Shown: positions 59,588-64,000 of the stretch, piece by piece
Numbering within the stretch: the first letter of the stretch is position 1
Layout: every line of letters starts with the position of its first letter
Source of the DNA: Patulibacter brassicae
GTDB taxonomy: Bacteria; Actinomycetota; Thermoleophilia; Solirubrobacterales; Solirubrobacteraceae
Assembly (NCBI RefSeq): GCF_033949425.1
Contig: NZ_JAXAVX010000012.1
Location: forward strand, 40,834 to 104,833
DNA length: 64,000 bases
Reading direction: 5' to 3'
The notes under the pieces: generated by a model
Told to the model about the DNA's origin: nothing
What the model saw: only the letters and a program-made list of their open reading frames with translations
Database searches by the model: none
Program-made: the position numbers and the translations under genes

Positions 59588-62132
59588 TCCCAGCGCGACG
59601 TTCCCGCACATCTGGGTCCGCGATCGCGCCCAGACCGAGGAACTCCATCGCCGGGGAGGCGGCGACCGGACGATTCGTCCGGTCGAGCGCCGCGCCCACG
59701 GGAAGGCCCGCCTGGGCGAGCTACGGCAGGCGCTCGACGAGTTCGATCGGCTTCGCGACGAGCAAGAGCTGACGCTGGACGAGTTGCGCGCACTCGGGGT
59801 CGTCCTCGTGCTCGAAGGAGCCGAGACGGCGTACCGGCTCAAGCTCGACGCGCTCGAACAATTCACGACCCACAAGAAGCGGCTTCCACGGTGGCTGCTG
59901 CTGTCGGTCGCTCCTTCCGAAGACGAGCGTCCCGAACGTGCCCAGGTGTGGGTCAGCGATACCTACCGCGCCCAGTTCCTGAAGCGCTTCGAGGACTACC
60001 TCGACACAGACACGAAAAAGGGAAACCCCAAGAACCAAGAGCTCGTCGCCAACATCGGGCGGATCCGCCGAGCGGTCTTGGACGACCTCTGGCAGTCCAG
60101 CGAACGCCCGCCGATCCACGGCAAGCACTGGTGGGAGCTCTGGTTGCGCCGCACCGACGACGCAGCCGAGCGCGTTCGCCGCTATGCCGAAGTCATAGGG
60201 GCACCGCTCGCCGTCCGCTCGCTCGAGCTCAGCGACCGACTCGTCGTCTGGATCCAAGCGCGATGGGACGACCTCCAGGCACTGCCGTTCACCGACGTGC
60301 CACTCGCCGAGATCCGCCGCCCCGAGTTCGTCGACACGATCGACGACCTTCCAGACGACGAGCAAGACGACCTCACCACCGACCTCGTCAGCCGCATCCA
60401 ACCGACAAGCGACCCCACGGCACCTGCGGTCTGCCACCTCGACACCGGGGTCCGGCACACCCATGCGCTGCTCGCCGGATCGCTGAACCCCACGGACGTC
60501 CACAGCGTCGTCGGATCACCCGGCGGCAGCGACCCTGAGAACCACGGCACCCCGATGGCCGGCCTCGCGCTCTACGGATCGCTCGACGACCTGCTGCTCA
60601 CGACGAAGCCCATTGCCCTCCACCACCGCCTCGAGTCGGTGAAGTTCCTGCCCGACCCCGGACGACCGCAAACGGACCCGTTGGCGTACGGACTCATCAC
60701 CGCGGATGCCGTCGCACAGCCCGAGGCCACAGCGAGGCGCCGCCGCGTCTTCTGCATGCCCGTCACGACCACGCCCGACCGGGGCGCGGGCGAGCCCACG
60801 CTCTGGTCCGCGAGCGTCGACGCGCTTGCCGCAGGCGTCGACATCACGCTCGCGGGCAACCAGCTTCAGCTGCTCGGAGCACCCGACCGCAAGGCCAGCC
60901 GACTGTTCGTCGTCTCGGCTGGGAACGTCGAGGCACAAGATCTCAAGACCGCGGGCTACCCCGACGCCTGCGATCTGGCGCCCGTCGAGGACCCCGCCCA
61001 GGCGTGGAACGTCCTCACCGTCGGCGCCCACACCGAACTCACCGATCGACCGGTCGATCCCACGTTCGCCGGCTGGAGCCCCGTCGCGCCGGAAGGTGAC
61101 ATCTCGCCTCACAGCCGCACCGCAGGCCTCTTCGGCTCGATGTGGCCGAACAAGCCGGAGATCTGCATGGAGGGCGGGAACGTCCTGACCGACGGTGCCG
61201 GCGACTACGACGGCAGCCACCCTCTGCTGTCCATCCGGACCACGGACGCGCGTCACGATCTCGCGTTGGGCTCTGCCAACGCAACCAGCGCCGCCACCGC
61301 TCAAGCCGCCCGCCTGGCGGCGCTCGCGCAGGCCCGCTACCCGAGCTACTGGCCCGAGACAATCCGTGCGCTTCTCGTCCACGCCGCGCAGTGGACGCCT
61401 GCGATGCGCGCGCATCTCGACGGGGCCAAGAGCGCCAAGACCCAGCGACGCGCATTGCTGCGCCGCTACGGCTGGGGCGTCCCGACCGAAGACGCCGTCC
61501 TGACATCCGCCGCCAACGCTGCCACGCTCGTCATCCAGGACGAGTTCGTGCCGTTCGACGGAAACGAGCACAAGGCCCGGCGCTTCCGCCTGCACCGCCT
61601 CCCCTGGCCCGCAGCCGCGCTGCGCGAGATCCCGGCCGCCGAGGTCGTGCTGCGGATCACGCTCTCCTACTTCATCGAGCCGGCCGCCTCGCGACGCGGA
61701 TGGCGCCAGCGCTACACCTACGCCTCCCACGGCCTCCGGTTCGAGCTCCAAGCTCCAGCCGAGACGACCAACGCGCTGCTGCGCCGTGTCAACCAGGAAG
61801 CCGAGCAGGAGGAAGACGACTCGCCACCCTCCAGGTCCTCCGCCGAGACCGATCGATGGTTCATCGGCAAGAACCAGCGTAATGGCGGCTCGCTGCACCA
61901 AGACCTCTGGGAAGGGACCGCCGAAGAGCTCGCCGCGTGCGATGCCCTTGCCGTCTACCCGGTCGGCGGATGGTGGAAGAACAACAAGCGCAAGGACCGC
62001 GCCAACCGCACGATCCGCTACGCCCTCATCGTTTCCCTCAAGACCGACGAGCAGAGCATCGACCTCTACACGCCGATCGCGGCGCAGGCCGAGATCGCCA
62101 CAGCGGCGACTATCCAGACCCCGGGAACGTAG
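59580..62132 (+). CDS. ietS: Subtilisin-like (S8) serine protease, IetS-like anti-phage component
   Basis: 850 residues from GTG 59580, which overlaps the ATPase stop; an earlier GTG at 59559 is also in frame. No signal peptide, so it acts in the cytoplasm. N-terminal region of about 280 residues unique to the family, then catalytic Asp288 (HLDTGV), His322 (NHGTP) and Ser570 (NATSAAT, in place of the usual GTSxAxP), followed by a C-terminal beta-rich region (about 660-850). Together with IetA it likely triggers a protective or abortive response upon phage infection. Confidence 0.8.
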   Translation: MPDPSATFPHIWVRDRAQTEELHRRGGGDRTIRPVERRAHGKARLGELRQALDEFDRLRDEQELTLDELRALGVVLVLEGAETAYRLKLDALEQFTTHKKRLPRWLLLSVAPSEDERPERAQVWVSDTYRAQFLKRFEDYLDTDTKKGNPKNQELVANIGRIRRAVLDDLWQSSERPPIHGKHWWELWLRRTDDAAERVRRYAEVIGAPLAVRSLELSDRLVVWIQARWDDLQALPFTDVPLAEIRRPEFVDTIDDLPDDEQDDLTTDLVSRIQPTSDPTAPAVCHLDTGVRHTHALLAGSLNPTDVHSVVGSPGGSDPENHGTPMAGLALYGSLDDLLLTTKPIALHHRLESVKFLPDPGRPQTDPLAYGLITADAVAQPEATARRRRVFCMPVTTTPDRGAGEPTLWSASVDALAAGVDITLAGNQLQLLGAPDRKASRLFVVSAGNVEAQDLKTAGYPDACDLAPVEDPAQAWNVLTVGAHTELTDRPVDPTFAGWSPVAPEGDISPHSRTAGLFGSMWPNKPEICMEGGNVLTDGAGDYDGSHPLLSIRTTDARHDLALGSANATSAATAQAARLAALAQARYPSYWPETIRALLVHAAQWTPAMRAHLDGAKSAKTQRRALLRRYGWGVPTEDAVLTSAANAATLVIQDEFVPFDGNEHKARRFRLHRLPWPAAALREIPAAEVVLRITLSYFIEPAASRRGWRQRYTYASHGLRFELQAPAETTNALLRRVNQEAEQEEDDSPPSRSSAETDRWFIGKNQRNGGSLHQDLWEGTAEELAACDALAVYPVGGWWKNNKRKDRANRTIRYALIVSLKTDEQSIDLYTPIAAQAEIATAATIQTPGT

Positions 62133-62276
62133 AAGAACCGGCTCCTGCCGCGTGCCGTCGCCGCCGGTCGGTTCAAAGCACCAGTCAGGAATGCCGCTCT
62201 CGAGGCAGGCGCGGCGCGTGCGGCCCCGGGTTACGTCAGGCGAGACGGTGCGCCGGTGCGAGCCCTTCCCCCAGAG

Positions 62277-63044
62277 CTACCCGACACCAGCGACGCGTGC
62301 CGCGAGTTCGGCAGTTGCTTTCGCTCCTAGGTCTAGGAAGAAGTCGCGCGCTCTCCGTGCGTTCTCCTGCTTCTCTGGCGGTGCGTCCTTCGCAGCGTCA
62401 TCGATAGCCGAGAGCAACCTCACCAGCACGAGGTCGTCGTCCGTCGCGCCCGAGGGCCATCGGCCAAAATGCCCGACCATCTTCGGGCTGGCTCGGATGC
62501 CGTTGGGGATCACCGGTCCAGCTTCGCTGCGGTAGGTGATCCACTCTGCGTCTCGGAGTTCGCGAAGGATGCGCGCGAACGGTGCATCACGTACGCCTGG
62601 CGCTAGCCGGTCACGCACCACCTGGCCGCTGAGTCCTCGATCGCCTCCCGCCTCGTTGTGGAGGCGGTAGATCCCGGCCGCGATGGGTTCCACCGCCGAC
62701 CAGTCGAGGTCGATGGCCTCGTCCTCGCCACGATCGATTCGCCGCTGATGTGCTGCCGCCGCCGCGGTCCGAACGTCGCCTGCCGCTTCCCGGCCGAGCG
62801 GCGTAATCCGGAGCTTTCCGAGCCTCTTCGTCGTCGGCTCGATGTCAAGCAAGCCGAGTGCTCCGAGTTCGTTGATCGGCCCCTCGTCGAAGACCTCGCC
62901 ATCACGCAACTCCACACCGAGAAACTCCGAGCCGCCCATCCCGCCGCGAAAGACCGGGACGAACTGCATGTACCGCCCAGCGTCGAGTTCAACGAGCCGC
63001 AGGAGCAACGTCGCGAGCTTGGGCTCCAGGGCGGGCACCGTCAT
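62277..63044 (-). CDS. Unknown protein convergent with the IetAS pair
   Basis: 255 residues from ATG 63044. Mixed alpha/beta, soluble; parts such as INELGALGLLDIEPTTKRLG and LRITPLGREAAG look like winged-helix segments. A further LSGQVVRDRLAPGVRDAPFARILRELRDAEWIT resembles another small helical DNA-binding domain. No family recognised. Position beside a defence pair suggests an island passenger or accessory. Confidence 0.65.
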   Translation of the reverse strand: MTVPALEPKLATLLLRLVELDAGRYMQFVPVFRGGMGGSEFLGVELRDGEVFDEGPINELGALGLLDIEPTTKRLGKLRITPLGREAAGDVRTAAAAAHQRRIDRGEDEAIDLDWSAVEPIAAGIYRLHNEAGGDRGLSGQVVRDRLAPGVRDAPFARILRELRDAEWITYRSEAGPVIPNGIRASPKMVGHFGRWPSGATDDDLVLVRLLSAIDDAAKDAPPEKQENARRARDFFLDLGAKATAELAARVAGVG

Positions 63045-63225
63045 GGCGAGAGGCTAGCTCCACGTCCGGACCTCCTCGCCGGTGTCGGCGCGTGCTCTGA
63101 CGCCGCGAGGGTAGCCGGCCCCGCCCGACGTCGGGCGAGCATCTCGGCACGGTAGGGCGCTCGGTTCGGTGGCCGGCTGGTCGCGGCTCTGTCAGAGCAC
63201 GCGACCGAGCCGGTGGAGGCCCTGG

Positions 63226-63819
63226 ATGTCTACGAATACCTGCTGCCCGCCGTCGACCGACGAGACGCCCATCGAGCTGGAGGCGTTGTGGCGGATCTGG
63301 GAGGAGCAGCACCCCAGGTTGTGCCGTGTCGTCGCCGCTCGCGCGCGGCGATCGTTTGAGGATCACGAGGTGCAGGACGCGGCCAGCGACGCGCTGCTGC
63401 GGCTGCACCGTCTGCGGCAGCGTCGCGGCGCCGAGCCGGCAGCGCTGGAAGCGTGGCTGGTGGTCGTGGCGTGGCGGGAGTTCCTGCGCCGCACCGGCCG
63501 CGACGCCCGGCGGTCGGCGGTCGAGACGGAGGTGTTCGTGCGCGAGGAGCGCGTGGGCGTCGCCGTGCAGCCGGAGGATGCGGTTCTCGTGGGCGAGCAG
63601 CGTCGGGCGCGTCGCCGTGCGTTGGGGGTGGCGTTGCGGTCGTTGCCGGCTGGGCAGCGGGAGTCGCTGGCGTTGCTGGCCACAGGGGCGTCGTATGCGG
63701 GGATCGCGGAGCGTCGCGGGGTCTCGACGCGGGCGGTTGATCGCGCGTTGGGGAAGGCGCGGCGGCGGCTGCGGTCCAATGCGCTGCTGGTGCGGGAGGT
63801 CACGGGATGCGACGCATGA
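63226..63819 (+). CDS. ECF-like RNA polymerase sigma factor (sigma-70 family)
   Basis: 197 residues from ATG 63226, preceded by GGTGGAGG. Region 2 at about 25-95 (LCRVVAARARRSFEDHEVQDAASDALLRL) and region 4 at about 130-190 with the helix-turn-helix SYAGIAERRGVSTRAVDRAL. No anti-sigma gene is visible; the short frame after it is cut by an IS element. Confidence 0.75.
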   Translation: MSTNTCCPPSTDETPIELEALWRIWEEQHPRLCRVVAARARRSFEDHEVQDAASDALLRLHRLRQRRGAEPAALEAWLVVVAWREFLRRTGRDARRSAVETEVFVREERVGVAVQPEDAVLVGEQRRARRRALGVALRSLPAGQRESLALLATGASYAGIAERRGVSTRAVDRALGKARRRLRSNALLVREVTGCDA

Positions 63820-63890
63820 GCGCGCTGGAGAGGTGGGCCGTGGCCGGTGCGGCCGGCGGTCGCGGCCAGGCGATCGAGCACCTGCGGCTT
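63807..63890 (+). pseudogene. 5' end of a gene cut by an IS element
   Basis: ATG 63807 overlaps the sigma-factor stop (also ATG 63816). About 28 codons read MRRMSALERWAVAGAAGG and then EHLRL, after which the sequence enters an IS left end. The original gene, perhaps a partner of the sigma factor, is lost from view. Confidence 0.45.
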
Positions 63891-64000
63891 GAGCCAGGCC
63901 GGTTTTCGTGGAGGCCTCGTTTCCAGGTTTCGCCTGGGAGAGGATGCATCGAAGATGGCCCGACCGAAGAAGTACCCGACCGAGTTGCGTGAGCGTGCGG
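63890..64000 (+). mobile_element. Left end of an IS3-family insertion sequence
   Basis: Starts near TGAGCCAGGCCGG (63890), which resembles IS3-type terminal repeats (TGA start), followed by a short leader and a transposase start at 63955. The right end is outside the window. Confidence 0.6.
63955..64000 (+). CDS. IS3-family transposase OrfA (partial)
   Basis: ATG 63955 encodes MARPKKYPTELRERA, the usual N-terminus of the helix-turn-helix OrfA of IS3-family elements; continues beyond the window. Confidence 0.75.
   Translation, partial: MARPKKYPTELRERA

Overview
The window is a very GC-rich actinobacterial chromosome segment. Two mce lipid-transport loci, CYP153 and other P450s, many TetR regulators and Calx-beta/Ig-like secreted proteins suggest Thermoleophilia (Solirubrobacter/Patulibacter/Conexibacter-like). 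That placement is an inference; no rRNA or other phylogenetic marker is present.

Left part, 1 to about 42.4 kb, looks like native chromosome devoted to lipids and hydrophobic compounds. Mce locus 1 (3927 to 1, minus) starts at two YrbE permeases and runs off the left edge. Beside it lie two coupled TetR genes (4204-5456) and a COX IV / COX III / multi-TM module (7144-5464, minus) with its own divergent TetR (7325). Next come a secreted Calx-beta-type protein, membrane proteins and a hydrolase. A catabolic block follows: PucR regulator, acyl-CoA synthetase, GMC oxidoreductase, P450 and LuxR regulator (12.7-20.1 kb). A carotenoid-oxygenase/aldehyde-dehydrogenase pair is controlled by a divergent TetR with clear palindromic operators (20.1-23.8 kb). 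Mce locus 2 is complete: 36688 down to 24118 on the minus strand, two YrbE, six Mce, then COX III, COX IV, a multi-TM protein and a TetR, almost all with 4-base start/stop overlaps. In both mce loci a 25-codon mini-ORF ending like the upstream permease sits between yrbEB and the first mce gene. A CYP153 alkane-hydroxylase set (ferredoxin, P450, ferredoxin reductase; 41327-38251) follows, preceded by five 37-bp tandem repeats and a TetR gene.

Right part, 42.5 to 64 kb, is accessory. It opens with the 3' half of a tRNA-Ala gene (an att-site remnant), four short direct repeats and a tyrosine integrase, then a decayed second recombinase, a DUF6338 protein, two small related proline-rich proteins and two gene fragments joined back to back. 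A CadC-type sensor with a heavy-metal P-type ATPase and a methyltransferase follow. A coupled operon for thiol/copper handling and cytochrome oxidase maturation (CtaG, CcdA, SCO, DsbA-like, VKOR and membrane proteins) occupies 50.7-57.0 kb. An M23 peptidase-like gene under a c-di-AMP riboswitch comes next, then an IetAS-type anti-phage pair (AAA ATPase plus subtilisin-like protease), an unknown convergent gene, an ECF-like sigma factor, and the left end of an IS3-family element that interrupts a gene at the window edge.

Three genes (8023, 21597 and 47141) each carry one apparent single-base frameshift; small assembly indels are as likely as true decay.
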